Shown: positions 27,506 to 36,320 of the stretch, in pieces | Numbering within the stretch: position 1 is the first letter of the stretch | How the letters are laid out: each line of letters starts with the position of its first letter | Assembly: GCF_024391045.1 (NCBI RefSeq) | Contig: NZ_JANFCZ010000019.1 | Span: 25,480 to 89,479, forward strand | DNA from: Pseudarthrobacter sulfonivorans | GTDB taxonomy: Bacteria > Actinomycetota > Actinomycetes > Actinomycetales > Micrococcaceae | DNA: 64,000 bases | Reading direction: 5' to 3' | Program-made: the position numbers and the translations under genes | Notes under the pieces: generated by a model | The model's database searches: none | What the model was told of the DNA's origin: nothing | Seen by the model: only the letters and a program-made list of their open reading frames with translations

Positions 27506-28405
27506 ATGGGACGCGTCACCCAACGCCGCAAGGTGCACAAATACGTCCTGGACGGTTCGCCCAATGCCCTGGAGTTCCCCATCCGCCACCGTGAGGACGT
27601 CCTCGCCGTAGAAGAGCCGCTGGAGATCCGGCTCGGCCAGCTGTCCTTCTCCGTGACGATGCGGACGCCCGGTGACGACTTTGACCTGGTGGCCGGATTC
27701 CTGGTGTCCGAGGGAATCATCTGGGCTCCCGAACAGCTGGTCTCGCTCCGGTTCTGTGCCGGTGAGGATGAAAATGGTGTTCAGACCTTCAACGTGGTGG
27801 AAGCCCAGTTGCGCCCCGACGTCGAACTGCCCGCCACCGGGCGGAACGTCTTCACCTCAAGCTCCTGCGGCATCTGCGGCACGGATTCCATTGAGGCCGT
27901 ACGGAAATCCTCCCGCTACAGCCCCGCAGCCGACCCCCTGACCGTACCCGCCGACGTTCTGGCCAGCCTGCCCGACCGGCTTCGGGAGGCGCAGGCGGTT
28001 TTTGACACCACCGGCGGCGTCCACGCCGCAGGCCTCTTCCGGATAGGGGACGACGGCGGCGTGGAGCTGTTGTGCCTGCGCGAGGACGTGGGCCGCCACA
28101 ACGCCGTGGACAAGGTAGTGGGCTGGGCGCTGCGGGAGCGGATGCTGCCCCTCAAGGGGCTGGTCCTGCAGGTATCCGGCCGGGCATCGTTCGAACTGGT
28201 CCAGAAAGCGGCGCTGGCCGGGATTCCGATCCTGGCGGCAGTAAGCGCGCCGTCGAGCCTCGCCGTGGAGTTGGCGGAGGCCAGCGGGATGACCCTTGCA
28301 GGGTTCAGCCGCGGCACGAGCATGAACGTCTACGCCGGCCAGGCAAGGGTCACCGTACCTTCCCCCGAGATGGCAGCGGACACCGCAGCCGGGGTCGCCG
28401 GATAA
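27506..28405 (+). CDS. fdhD: Formate dehydrogenase accessory sulfurtransferase FdhD
   Basis: 299 residues from ATG 27506 with GGAGG about ten bases before it (ten extra upstream residues possible from 27476). Contains the sulfur-transfer cysteine motif SSCGICG, the EEPLEIRLG opening and the nucleotide-binding LLCLREDVGRHNAVDKVVG. FdhD passes sulfur to the bis-MGD cofactor of formate dehydrogenase. No fdh structural genes are in this window. 86 bases after moeA, same direction. Confidence 0.94.
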   Translation: MGRVTQRRKVHKYVLDGSPNALEFPIRHREDVLAVEEPLEIRLGQLSFSVTMRTPGDDFDLVAGFLVSEGIIWAPEQLVSLRFCAGEDENGVQTFNVVEAQLRPDVELPATGRNVFTSSSCGICGTDSIEAVRKSSRYSPAADPLTVPADVLASLPDRLREAQAVFDTTGGVHAAGLFRIGDDGGVELLCLREDVGRHNAVDKVVGWALRERMLPLKGLVLQVSGRASFELVQKAALAGIPILAAVSAPSSLAVELAEASGMTLAGFSRGTSMNVYAGQARVTVPSPEMAADTAAGVAG

Positions 28406-28538
28406 GCTGGCGGCTGCCGCCCCGGGACGCGGAACTGGTACTTGGCTATTGGGCTACCAGCCGGTAGATTTTATCCATCGATTGGACGGCGTTGTCCGCA
28501 TTCGACTACCCCAATTCACGTATTTGAGAGGGTTCACA

Positions 28539-31500
28539 GTGCATGACGACCGCCGGATTACCGAAGTCCGACTTGCCCGGTTTGTCCGCGAACGGATCAA
28601 CCCCGCCGTCTACAGCCGCAGCGTTCCCCTCACCCTGAGCAGCTGGGACGCGCCGGGCGAGCCGGTCACCGTGATGGAAGCGCTGCGTCACGACTTCCAA
28701 CCGCAGGAACACGGAGCGGCCTGGGGCCGGCCGTGGGGCACCAAGTGGATCCGGCTCCAGGGCGATGTTCCTGAGGGCTGGGGCACCGGCCCGGACACCA
28801 CGGCGGAGATCGTGGTGGACCTCGGGTTTATCAACGAAGCCCCCGGCTTCCAGTGCGAAGGCATCGCGTGGCGCCCGGACGGCACCATCATCAAGGCGAT
28901 TTCGCCGCGGAACCAATACATCCCGCTCAAGCTACTGGGCAGCGGCATGGCCGTTGACTTCTACGTTGAGGCCGCAGCCAACCCCGACATGGCCCAGGGC
29001 TGGACCTTCGCGGCCACCCCGTTGGGGGATAGGGCGACGGCCGGCACGGCACCCCAGTACCGGCTCGGCGGGATCGCCATTGCGGAGCTGAACCAGTCGG
29101 TCTGGGAACTGCAGCAGGACGTCTGGACCCTCTCCGGGCTGATGCATGAGCTTCCCATGGAGCTGCCCCGCCGCCACGAGATCCTGCGCGCGCTCGAACG
29201 CATGATGGACTGCATGGACCCGGACGACGTCGCCGGTACTGCCGCCGCCGGCCGGGCGGCCCTGGCCGGAGTCCTGTCCCGGCCTGCCTATGCCTCGGCC
29301 CACCAACTGGTGGCCACCGGTCACGCCCACATCGACTCCGCATGGCTGTGGCCGGTTCGGGAAACCATCCGCAAGTGCGCCAGGACCTTTTCCAATGTTG
29401 TGTCGCTGATGGATGAGGACCCGGATTTCGTGTTCTCCTGTTCCTCGGCGCAGCAGCTGGCGTGGATGAAGGATTTCTACCCCGAACTGTTCGGCAGGAT
29501 CCGGGAGAAGGTCACGGCAGGCCAGTTTGTTCCGGTGGGCGGCATGTGGGTTGAGTCGGACACCAACATGCCCGGCGGCGAGGCCATGGCCCGCCAGTTC
29601 GTTGAAGGCAAGAGCTTCTTCCTGCAGGAATTCGGCGTCGAATGCCGCGAAGCCTGGCTGCCGGATTCCTTCGGCTACTCCGCGTCCCTGCCGCAGATCG
29701 TCAGGGCAGCCGGAAGCCGCTGGTTCCTGACGCAGAAGATTTCGTGGAACCAGGTCAACCGGATGCCGCACCACACCTTCAGCTGGGAAGGCATCGACGG
29801 CACTCGGCTCTTTACGCACTTCCCGCCGGTGGACACCTACAACGCTGAGCTGAGCGGCCGGGAGCTGGCCCATGCCGAACGGAATTTCCGCGATCATGGG
29901 CGTGCCAACACCTCGCTGGTGCCTTTCGGCTACGGCGACGGCGGCGGCGGACCCACCCGTGAAATGCTGGCCGCCGCCCGCCGCACCGCGGACCTGGAAG
30001 GTTCCCCCAAAGTCAGGGTAGGTTCCGCCGAAAGTTTCTTCACCGACGCCGAAGCAGGCTATGCCGCCCTGCCCGTGTGGGTGGGGGAGATGTACCTTGA
30101 ACTGCACCGTGGCACCTACACCAGCCAGGCCAAGACCAAAGCGGGTAACCGGCGCAGCGAACACCTGCTGCGGGAGGCCGAGCTCTGGTGTGCCACGGCC
30201 GACGTCCGCACGTCCTTCACCTACCCTGCCGCCGAACTCAAACGCCTTTGGCGGCTGGTACTCCTGCACCAGTTCCACGACATCCTGCCAGGCAGTTCCA
30301 TTGCCTGGGTCCACCAGGACGCGGAACGGAACTACGCCGCCATCAGCGCCGGCCTCGAAACGATCATCGGACAGGCGGCCGCCGCCCTGCTGGGCGAAGG
30401 TTCACGGACCTACCTGCTGAACGCCGCACCGCACCTGCGCAACGGCGTCCCCGCGCTTGGGGCCGCCGAGCCTGCGGTCCACGGCCAGCCTGTGCAGGCT
30501 GCCAGGGTGGATGACGGTTTTGTGCTGGATAACGGCATCATCAGGGCTGTCCTGGACGGCGATGGCCTGCTCGCGTCGCTCACAGACTACGCCTCGGGCC
30601 GCGAAGCCATCGCCCCCGGATCGCGCGGCAACCTGCTGGAGCTGCACCGGGACACCCCCAACGAGTGGGACGCCTGGGACATCGATGAGTTCTACCGCCG
30701 CAACGTCACGGCCCTGACAGACGCTCAGGATGTCCGGCTGGAGCACGCCGGAAACAGCGCCGTGCTGGTGGTGCAGCGGATGGCCGGCTCGTCGCCGGTC
30801 ACCCAGCGGATTTCCCTCGACCGCGGCAGCGACTCCCTGACAATCACCACTGCCGTTGACTGGCAGGAAAGCGAGAAACTCCTCAAGCTGGGTTTCCCGC
30901 TTGACGTCAAGGCGGACCGCTCCGCCGCCGAAACGCAGTTCGGGCATGTCTTCCGGCCTACGCACACCAACACCTCCTGGGAGGCGGCGAAGTTCGAGAT
31001 CTGCGCGCACCGCTGGATCCACGTGGCCGAACCCGGCTACGGCGTGGCGATATCAAACTCGGCCACCTACGGCCACGATGTCACCAGGAATGTCAGGGAG
31101 GCCGACGGCGGAACCACCACGTCGGTGCGGCTCTCCCTCTTGCGGGCGCCCAAGTACCCCGACCCAGCTGCGGACCGCGGACACCAGGAACTGACGGTCA
31201 CCATCCGTCCCGGAGCCGGAATCGCCGACGCCGTGGAGGAGGGGTACCGCACCAACCTGGCGCCGCGCCTGGTTCGGGGCGGCCATGCGGTGGAACCGTT
31301 GTTCACGGTGGATAACCGTGCCCTGGTGGTTGAAGCCGTGAAGCTTGCCGAGGATGGTTCGGGCGATGTGGTGGTCCGGCTCTACGAATCCCTGGGCCAG
31401 CGCTCGGCCGGCGTGGTCCAGGCAAACTTCCCGGTGCAGGACGTCCAGGCGACGGACCTCCTGGAACGCCCTCTTGACCCGCCCGGGGTGTCGCTGGCCG

Positions 31501-31565
31501 GGCAAGGCGCTGTCAGCCTGGCTCTTCGCCCGTTCCAGCTGGTGACGCTGAGGTTTTCCCGGTAG
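28539..31565 (+). CDS. Alpha-mannosidase, glycoside hydrolase family 38
   Basis: 1008 residues from GTG 28539, preceded by GAGAGGG; the longer frame from 28449 is not supported. GH38 signatures: zinc-binding HAHID near residue 264 (ATGHAHIDSAWLWP), the catalytic nucleophile Asp in WLPDSFGYS near 376, and the helical central domain (GNRRSEHLLREAELW). Family enzymes remove alpha-mannose from glycans or oligosaccharides. No signal peptide, so cytoplasmic. Followed five bases later by an LLM oxidoreductase. Confidence 0.93.
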   Translation: MHDDRRITEVRLARFVRERINPAVYSRSVPLTLSSWDAPGEPVTVMEALRHDFQPQEHGAAWGRPWGTKWIRLQGDVPEGWGTGPDTTAEIVVDLGFINEAPGFQCEGIAWRPDGTIIKAISPRNQYIPLKLLGSGMAVDFYVEAAANPDMAQGWTFAATPLGDRATAGTAPQYRLGGIAIAELNQSVWELQQDVWTLSGLMHELPMELPRRHEILRALERMMDCMDPDDVAGTAAAGRAALAGVLSRPAYASAHQLVATGHAHIDSAWLWPVRETIRKCARTFSNVVSLMDEDPDFVFSCSSAQQLAWMKDFYPELFGRIREKVTAGQFVPVGGMWVESDTNMPGGEAMARQFVEGKSFFLQEFGVECREAWLPDSFGYSASLPQIVRAAGSRWFLTQKISWNQVNRMPHHTFSWEGIDGTRLFTHFPPVDTYNAELSGRELAHAERNFRDHGRANTSLVPFGYGDGGGGPTREMLAAARRTADLEGSPKVRVGSAESFFTDAEAGYAALPVWVGEMYLELHRGTYTSQAKTKAGNRRSEHLLREAELWCATADVRTSFTYPAAELKRLWRLVLLHQFHDILPGSSIAWVHQDAERNYAAISAGLETIIGQAAAALLGEGSRTYLLNAAPHLRNGVPALGAAEPAVHGQPVQAARVDDGFVLDNGIIRAVLDGDGLLASLTDYASGREAIAPGSRGNLLELHRDTPNEWDAWDIDEFYRRNVTALTDAQDVRLEHAGNSAVLVVQRMAGSSPVTQRISLDRGSDSLTITTAVDWQESEKLLKLGFPLDVKADRSAAETQFGHVFRPTHTNTSWEAAKFEICAHRWIHVAEPGYGVAISNSATYGHDVTRNVREADGGTTTSVRLSLLRAPKYPDPAADRGHQELTVTIRPGAGIADAVEEGYRTNLAPRLVRGGHAVEPLFTVDNRALVVEAVKLAEDGSGDVVVRLYESLGQRSAGVVQANFPVQDVQATDLLERPLDPPGVSLAGQGAVSLALRPFQLVTLRFSR

Positions 31566-31570
31566 CACGC

Positions 31571-32656
31571 ATGGAACTGGGAGTATTTACGTTCGGGGAC
31601 ATCCACCGCGATCCCGTGAGCGGCGCCAGGATTTCGCCGGAGCAGAACCTGCATGACCTCCTGGAACGTGCCCGGCTGGCGGACCAGGTGGGGCTCCACT
31701 ATTTCGGGGTAGGCGAGCATCACCGCGCGGATTATTCCGTCACATCGCCTTCCACGGTGCTGGCGGCCATCGCAGCGCAGACCTCGCAGATCAAGGTGGG
31801 AAGCGCGGTCACCGTGCTCAGCACCGAGGACCCGGTGCGGGTCTTCCAACAGTTCGCCACCATCGATCTCATCAGCAAGGGACGCGCGGAACTGACAGCG
31901 GGGCGCGGTAGCTTCATCGAGTCCTATCCGCTGTTTGGTGCCCGGTTGGAGGACTATGACGCCCTGTACGAGGAGAAGCTGGCGCTGCTGCTCCAACTGA
32001 ATGCGCAGGAACACGTGACCTGGACCGGCCGGTTCCGGTCCGGCCTGGACGACGCACTGATCCTGCCCCGACCCTTCCCCGCAGCGGATGGTAAGCGCGA
32101 GCTGGATATCTGGATTGCCACCGGCGGAACTCCCAAGTCATCCGCCCGCGCCGCGTCCCTGGGATTGAACGTGATGTATGCGCTGCTGGGTGGATCGGTC
32201 CGGAACTTCGAACGGCACGCCGCGCTCTATCGGCAGACCGCCGTCGAACACGGGCACGGCGACGCCCCGCTGAAAGTGGGGGTCAGCGCGCCGGGGCTGG
32301 TGCTGGCTGACAACGCTTCTGCCAGAGGCCGCGCCAAGGAGACCTTCCAGCCGTACTGGCTGGATACCATGCGCCGGCTCTCGGCGGAGCGGGGCTTCCC
32401 CACTCCGAGCGGGGTCACTTACAACATGGAGACCGCTCCCGGCGGCGCATTGTTCGTGGGGAACCCGGAACAGGTGGCCGAAAAAATCGTCAGGATGCAC
32501 CGGCACCTGCAGCACGACAGGCAGATCTTCCAGCTGGACTTCTCATCCGTCCCGCAGCGGACGGTACTCGAAGCGATCGAGCTTTTGGGTACCGAGGTGC
32601 TCCCGCTCGTGCAGCGGGCGCTCCGATCCGGGCCGGACGACGCCGGGGACCACTGA
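31571..32656 (+). CDS. LLM class flavin-dependent oxidoreductase
   Basis: 361 residues, bacterial luciferase-like TIM barrel (GVGEHHRADYSVTSPSTVLAAIAAQTSQIKVGSAVTVLSTEDPVRVFQQFATIDLIS; TAGRGSFIESYPLFG), of the subgroup often annotated as putative FMN-dependent luciferase-like monooxygenases. Uses reduced FMN or F420; substrate unknown. Starts five bases after the mannosidase stop, so the two are co-transcribed; a functional link is not obvious. Confidence 0.88.
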   Translation: MELGVFTFGDIHRDPVSGARISPEQNLHDLLERARLADQVGLHYFGVGEHHRADYSVTSPSTVLAAIAAQTSQIKVGSAVTVLSTEDPVRVFQQFATIDLISKGRAELTAGRGSFIESYPLFGARLEDYDALYEEKLALLLQLNAQEHVTWTGRFRSGLDDALILPRPFPAADGKRELDIWIATGGTPKSSARAASLGLNVMYALLGGSVRNFERHAALYRQTAVEHGHGDAPLKVGVSAPGLVLADNASARGRAKETFQPYWLDTMRRLSAERGFPTPSGVTYNMETAPGGALFVGNPEQVAEKIVRMHRHLQHDRQIFQLDFSSVPQRTVLEAIELLGTEVLPLVQRALRSGPDDAGDH

Positions 32657-32739
32657 GCCGGGGATCACGGAGTGGCGCTCTAGCCGGCGAGGCAAACGGG
32701 AGGGGCCGCTAATAAACGGGATAGGCCCTTAAACAGGCT

Positions 32740-32773
32740 GAGTGGGGGCGGTCCCCAACGGCCGCCACCACTC
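32740..32773. terminator. Hairpin between convergent genes
   Basis: Twelve-base arms GAGTGGGGGCGG / CCGCCACCACTC with one mismatch and a 10-base loop, lying between the convergent LLM gene and the membrane protein gene; it could serve both directions. The rest of the 250-base gap shows no other gene. Confidence 0.5.
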
Positions 32774-32907
32774 ATCCCCCCAATGTGTGCAAAGACTTCT
32801 GGGCAGGCGGGCGTCCAAGAAGTTATCCCCGTTCGAAAACACCCGAGCGCCGCCTTCACACATTCATGATTGTGTCACGTCTAATGATTTTGTGAAAGCC
32901 AGCCCGG

Positions 32908-33645
32908 TTACTTTGCGGTAGATGTCCTGGGCAGAGGGTGGTGCCGTCGGTGAATCAGGCCAGCGACGCCGATCAGGGCCAGCCCCAGCACAAAGCAGAG
33001 CACAGCCGTGTAGTTGATGACAAACTCTACGGACCCGAACTCCGGCGGGATCAGCGGGAACACCAGGGTCAGGCCGACCGCGACGGCGCCGACGGCTAAA
33101 AAGGCGGCCGCCACCCGAACCAGCGCCGGAAGACTGCTGCGGACCGCGCTGGCCATGGCCGGCAGCAGAACGAGTGCCACATAGGCGGGGTAGGCGCGGC
33201 CGGCGGCTCCGTAGTACTCAACCAGCAGTCCATTGCGGCTGTCCTTGGCTGATACCGCCACCAGGCCCGCGGAGGAACCGGCGGTATCCATCATGAGGAA
33301 GACAGCCATCACAATCAGCGACGTCAGCGCCAGGACCGCCATCCCCGTCCGTCCCGTAATCAGCCGGTAGGCGTGGTGGGCATCAAAGCCCTTGCTGATG
33401 CGGATCCCCATGAAATAGATGACGCCGAAGATGACCAGGCGGAGGATGAGGTTGGCTACATTGATGCCTCCCAGTGCCTGATCAATGGCCACATACGGCG
33501 CCTGGATGCTGAGGAGGATGGCCAGCGTGATCAGGGCAAAGATGTAGAAGAGTGTCCTGTTATTCCCGCGCAGGGCGCTGGGCACGCGGGCCGCGGCAAC
33601 CAGGCCGCAGGCAGCCAATGTGGACCACTGGAGGATCTCGATCAT
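32908..33645 (-). CDS. Seven-helix membrane protein of unknown function (MAB_1171c/DUF6545-like)
   Basis: 245 residues, about seven hydrophobic segments (roughly 5-22, 31-50, 62-82, 100-118, 152-172, 176-197, 211-233) and a short His/Arg-rich tail. The opening (RVPSALRGNNRTLFYIFALITLAILLSIQAPYVAIDQALGGINVANLIL) resembles the uncharacterised MAB_1171c-type membrane proteins of actinobacteria, by eye only. Its ATG overlaps the stop of the upstream HTH gene by four bases, so the two proteins form a tightly coupled module. No function can be assigned. Confidence 0.75.
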   Translation of the reverse strand: MIEILQWSTLAACGLVAAARVPSALRGNNRTLFYIFALITLAILLSIQAPYVAIDQALGGINVANLILRLVIFGVIYFMGIRISKGFDAHHAYRLITGRTGMAVLALTSLIVMAVFLMMDTAGSSAGLVAVSAKDSRNGLLVEYYGAAGRAYPAYVALVLLPAMASAVRSSLPALVRVAAAFLAVGAVAVGLTLVFPLIPPEFGSVEFVINYTAVLCFVLGLALIGVAGLIHRRHHPLPRTSTAK

Positions 33646-34406
33646 CCCAGGTTCTCCCAGATCTTGTCGGTTCGTTCTTGGTCATGTTCCTGCCGGCGGA
33701 GGGCCCTGCCGAGGCTTTGCAGCCGTTCCCCTGCCAAGGTGGTCAGTTCGCCGTCGGTCATACTGTCCAGCGCAGCTCGCCGGGCCCCGGGAGGCCAGCC
33801 CGCCTCCGCCTCCGTGATGAGTCCGGTGGCCACCAGGCCGTTGGCGGCACCAACACCGGCCGCCGCAGCCGTGGCGATCGCCAGTTCCGGGGAGAGCCGG
33901 TTGGCCGTCAGCTGCGCGGAGAAGTTTTGCGGCGCGATCCCGGTGGCGGCCGAGACCCGGTGCCGCAACTCGCCGTCGTCGATTGCTTCCACCCAGTTCT
34001 TGACCGACGTGCCATGCGGGGGCGGGTCCAGCGCTGGCGGTGCGGCAGGACCGTGATCCGTTGCCGGGGGACCTGCAGCATGCCCGGCCGGCTCAGCGGC
34101 GGAACGCTGGAGAATGGCCCGCAGAAGGTCCGGCGTGGAAATCTGGCTGACCAGCTCCGCTGTGGCGGGTGAGCCGCACGGTTCCGCCAGTGAGCGGTAG
34201 GCGTCGAAGCCGGCCAGTGCGGAGACGGGGTTGACGTTGTAGGCGCGGCTGACGCTCACTACCGTCGCGCCGGCAACCTTGCCCCGCACCAACTGCTGGG
34301 CCAGGGTGCTCCGTTTGATGCCGGCAGCCCGGCAGATGTCAGAGATGCTCGTATCGGGGGCAATACCGTGCAGCCAGCGCTGGAACGCCTTGGCAGGAAT
34401 GGGCAT
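33642..34406 (-). CDS. Helix-turn-helix protein paired with a membrane protein
   Basis: 254 residues from ATG 34406 (frame open to 34580). The N-terminal 75 residues form an XRE/lambda-repressor-like HTH (ISDICRAAGIKRSTLAQQLVRGKVAGATVVSVSRAYNVNPVSAL), a second HTH-like repeat appears near residues 143-185 (LRHRVSAATGIAPQNFSAQLTANRLSPELAIATAAAAG), and the C-terminus is charged and helical. A duplicated HTH is unusual. Translationally coupled to the membrane protein downstream. A regulator is the likely role; target unknown. Confidence 0.75.
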   Translation of the reverse strand: MPIPAKAFQRWLHGIAPDTSISDICRAAGIKRSTLAQQLVRGKVAGATVVSVSRAYNVNPVSALAGFDAYRSLAEPCGSPATAELVSQISTPDLLRAILQRSAAEPAGHAAGPPATDHGPAAPPALDPPPHGTSVKNWVEAIDDGELRHRVSAATGIAPQNFSAQLTANRLSPELAIATAAAAGVGAANGLVATGLITEAEAGWPPGARRAALDSMTDGELTTLAGERLQSLGRALRRQEHDQERTDKIWENLG

Positions 34407-34466
34407 ATCGGCTCTCTGCTGAACGGATAGGTCAACCCTGATTTTAGCCTGCTCGCAGCCGGCGGT

Positions 34467-34495
34467 TTGTTGCCGGCTGCGGAGTCGACTATGCT
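34467..34495 (+). promoter_or_regulatory. Promoter of the ABC-F operon
   Basis: TTGTTG (34467-34472) and TATGCT (34490-34495), 17-base spacer; start predicted near 34502, leaving a leader of about 148 bases before the ABC-F gene. Confidence 0.45.
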
Positions 34496-34578
34496 TGATG
34501 GTCGAGCCCGTTGGTCCGTACACCCCCCAAGTCCGGACCGGCGGGCTCTTTAGTGTCCCGGCACTTTTGCGGGCCGGC

Positions 34579-34608
34579 ATGCTGCGGATTCCGCGTAATT
34601 CCGGCTGA
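34579..34608 (+). other. Nine-codon leader ORF upstream of the ABC-F gene
   Basis: ATG CTG CGG ATT CCG CGT AAT TCC GGC TGA encodes MLRIPRNSG, 41 bases before the ABC-F start. No good SD. A weak hairpin AGTGT-CCCG-GCACT followed by TTT lies just upstream (34552-34568). Leader peptides with attenuating hairpins are known for antibiotic-resistance ABC-F genes; whether this one is translated is unproven. Confidence 0.3.
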
Positions 34609-34649
34609 TTCGGGCGGTCCGCCGGCCGGGCGAGAGGACAGACCTAGCC

Positions 34650-36320
34650 ATGACTGCAACCCTTGTTGCCAAAGACCTGTCCGGCGGCCACGACCACCGG
34701 ACACTTTTCTCCAAGCTCTCCCTCACGGTGGCTCCCGGCGATGTGGTGGGCGTGGTGGGCGCCAACGGCGCCGGCAAATCCACCCTGCTGCGCCTGCTGG
34801 CCGGAGTTGACCAGCCGCAGGACGGAAGTGTCAGCCTCGCGCCCGCCGACGCCTTTGTGGGCTGGCTTCCCCAGGAACACGAACGCGTCCCGGGAGAAAC
34901 CGTGGCGGGATACATCGCCCGGCGCACCGGGTGCGCCCAGGCGACCACCGACATGGAGTCCACGGCCGAAGCGCTGGGCTCCGGCGCCGTCGGCGCGGAT
35001 GACGCTTACTCCCTCGCCTTCGACCGCTGGATGGCGTCCGGCGCCGCTGACCTCGACGAACGCATTCCGGCCGTGTTGGCCGACCTCGGCCTTGACACCG
35101 GCCACGACGCCCCCATGACCGGCCTCTCCGGCGGCCAGGCCGCCCGAGTGGCGCTCGCCGCCCTCCTGCTGAGCCGCTTCGACATAGTGCTGCTGGACGA
35201 ACCCACGAACGACCTGGACCTGGCCGGACTCGCCAAACTGGAAGCCTTCGTCCAGGGCCTGCGCGGCGGCGTGGTGCTGGTCTCGCACGACCGCGAGTTC
35301 CTGGCCCGCTGCGTGACCACCATCGTGGAACTGGACCTGGCCCAGAATTCCGTGGCCGTGTACGACGGCGGCTACGAGGCCTTCCTGGAGGAACGTGCGG
35401 TGGTGAAGCGGCACGCCCGGGAAAAGTTCGAGGAGTTTGCCGCCACTAAGGCGGACCTGGTCTCGAGGGCCCGGACCCAGCGCGAGTGGAGCTCGCAAGG
35501 TGTGCGGAATGCCATGAAGAAAAGCCCGGACAATGACAAGATCCGCCGCGCGGCAAGCACTGAATCCTCCGAGAAGCAGGCCCAGAAGGTGCGGCAGATG
35601 GAGTCCCGGATCGCCCGGCTGGACGTGGTGGAGGAGCCGCGGAAGGAATGGCAGCTGCAGTTCAGCATCGGCCAGGCGCCGCGGTCCAGCGGGGTGGTGG
35701 CCACCTTGCGGGACGCCGTCGTCAAGCAGGGGAATTTCACGCTCGGACCGGTCAACCTACAGCTGAATGCGGGGGAGCGGATCGGCATCACGGGCCCCAA
35801 CGGCGCCGGCAAGTCAACGCTCCTGCGCCTGCTCCTGGGCGCCCAGCAACCGGACTCAGGCAACGCCGCGATGGGCGCCTCGGTGGCCGTCGGCGAAATT
35901 GACCAGGCCCGCGGACTGCTGGCCGGCCACCTCAACCTGGCGGACGCCGTCGAAGCTGTCCTGACGGACCTGACCCCGGCCGAGGTCCGTACGCTGCTGG
36001 CCAAGTTCGGGCTGAAGGCGGACCACACCGCGCGGCCCGTCGATTCCCTTTCACCGGGCGAACGGACGCGGGCGGCGCTTGCCCTCCTGCAGGCACGCGG
36101 GGTCAATCTGCTGGTCCTGGACGAGCCCACCAACCACCTGGACCTGCCTGCCATTGAGCAGCTCGAAGAGGCCCTGGGAAGTTATGAGGGTGCTTTGCTG
36201 TTGGTAACTCATGACCGGCGCCTGCTGGCAAACGTTCAGCTTGATGTCCGGTGGAATGTGGAGAACGGCGTCGTCACTGAACTCCTGCACGCTTCAGCCC
36301 CGAAAGGCACCACAAAATGA
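34650..36320 (+). CDS. ABC-F family ATPase
   Basis: 556 residues with two ATP-binding domains and no membrane segments: Walker A GANGAGKST and GPNGAGKST, signatures LSGGQAARVA and LSPGERTRAA, Walker B LLDEPTNDLDL and LVLDEPTNHLDL, and a charged interdomain linker (about 245-315) of the P-site tRNA interaction motif type. ABC-F proteins act on the ribosome, some protecting it from antibiotics. It overlaps the following ABC exporter by four bases (ATGA), so both are expressed together. Confidence 0.92.
   Translation: MTATLVAKDLSGGHDHRTLFSKLSLTVAPGDVVGVVGANGAGKSTLLRLLAGVDQPQDGSVSLAPADAFVGWLPQEHERVPGETVAGYIARRTGCAQATTDMESTAEALGSGAVGADDAYSLAFDRWMASGAADLDERIPAVLADLGLDTGHDAPMTGLSGGQAARVALAALLLSRFDIVLLDEPTNDLDLAGLAKLEAFVQGLRGGVVLVSHDREFLARCVTTIVELDLAQNSVAVYDGGYEAFLEERAVVKRHAREKFEEFAATKADLVSRARTQREWSSQGVRNAMKKSPDNDKIRRAASTESSEKQAQKVRQMESRIARLDVVEEPRKEWQLQFSIGQAPRSSGVVATLRDAVVKQGNFTLGPVNLQLNAGERIGITGPNGAGKSTLLRLLLGAQQPDSGNAAMGASVAVGEIDQARGLLAGHLNLADAVEAVLTDLTPAEVRTLLAKFGLKADHTARPVDSLSPGERTRAALALLQARGVNLLVLDEPTNHLDLPAIEQLEEALGSYEGALLLVTHDRRLLANVQLDVRWNVENGVVTELLHASAPKGTTK

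Noticed and set aside
28932..30314. 460-codon frame antisense to the GH38 gene
   Set aside because: Shadow frame; the plus strand carries all GH38 motifs.
34511..34810. 99-codon ORF upstream of the ABC-F gene
   Set aside because: Overlaps the ABC-F coding start in another frame with Pro/Arg-rich composition; no SD.
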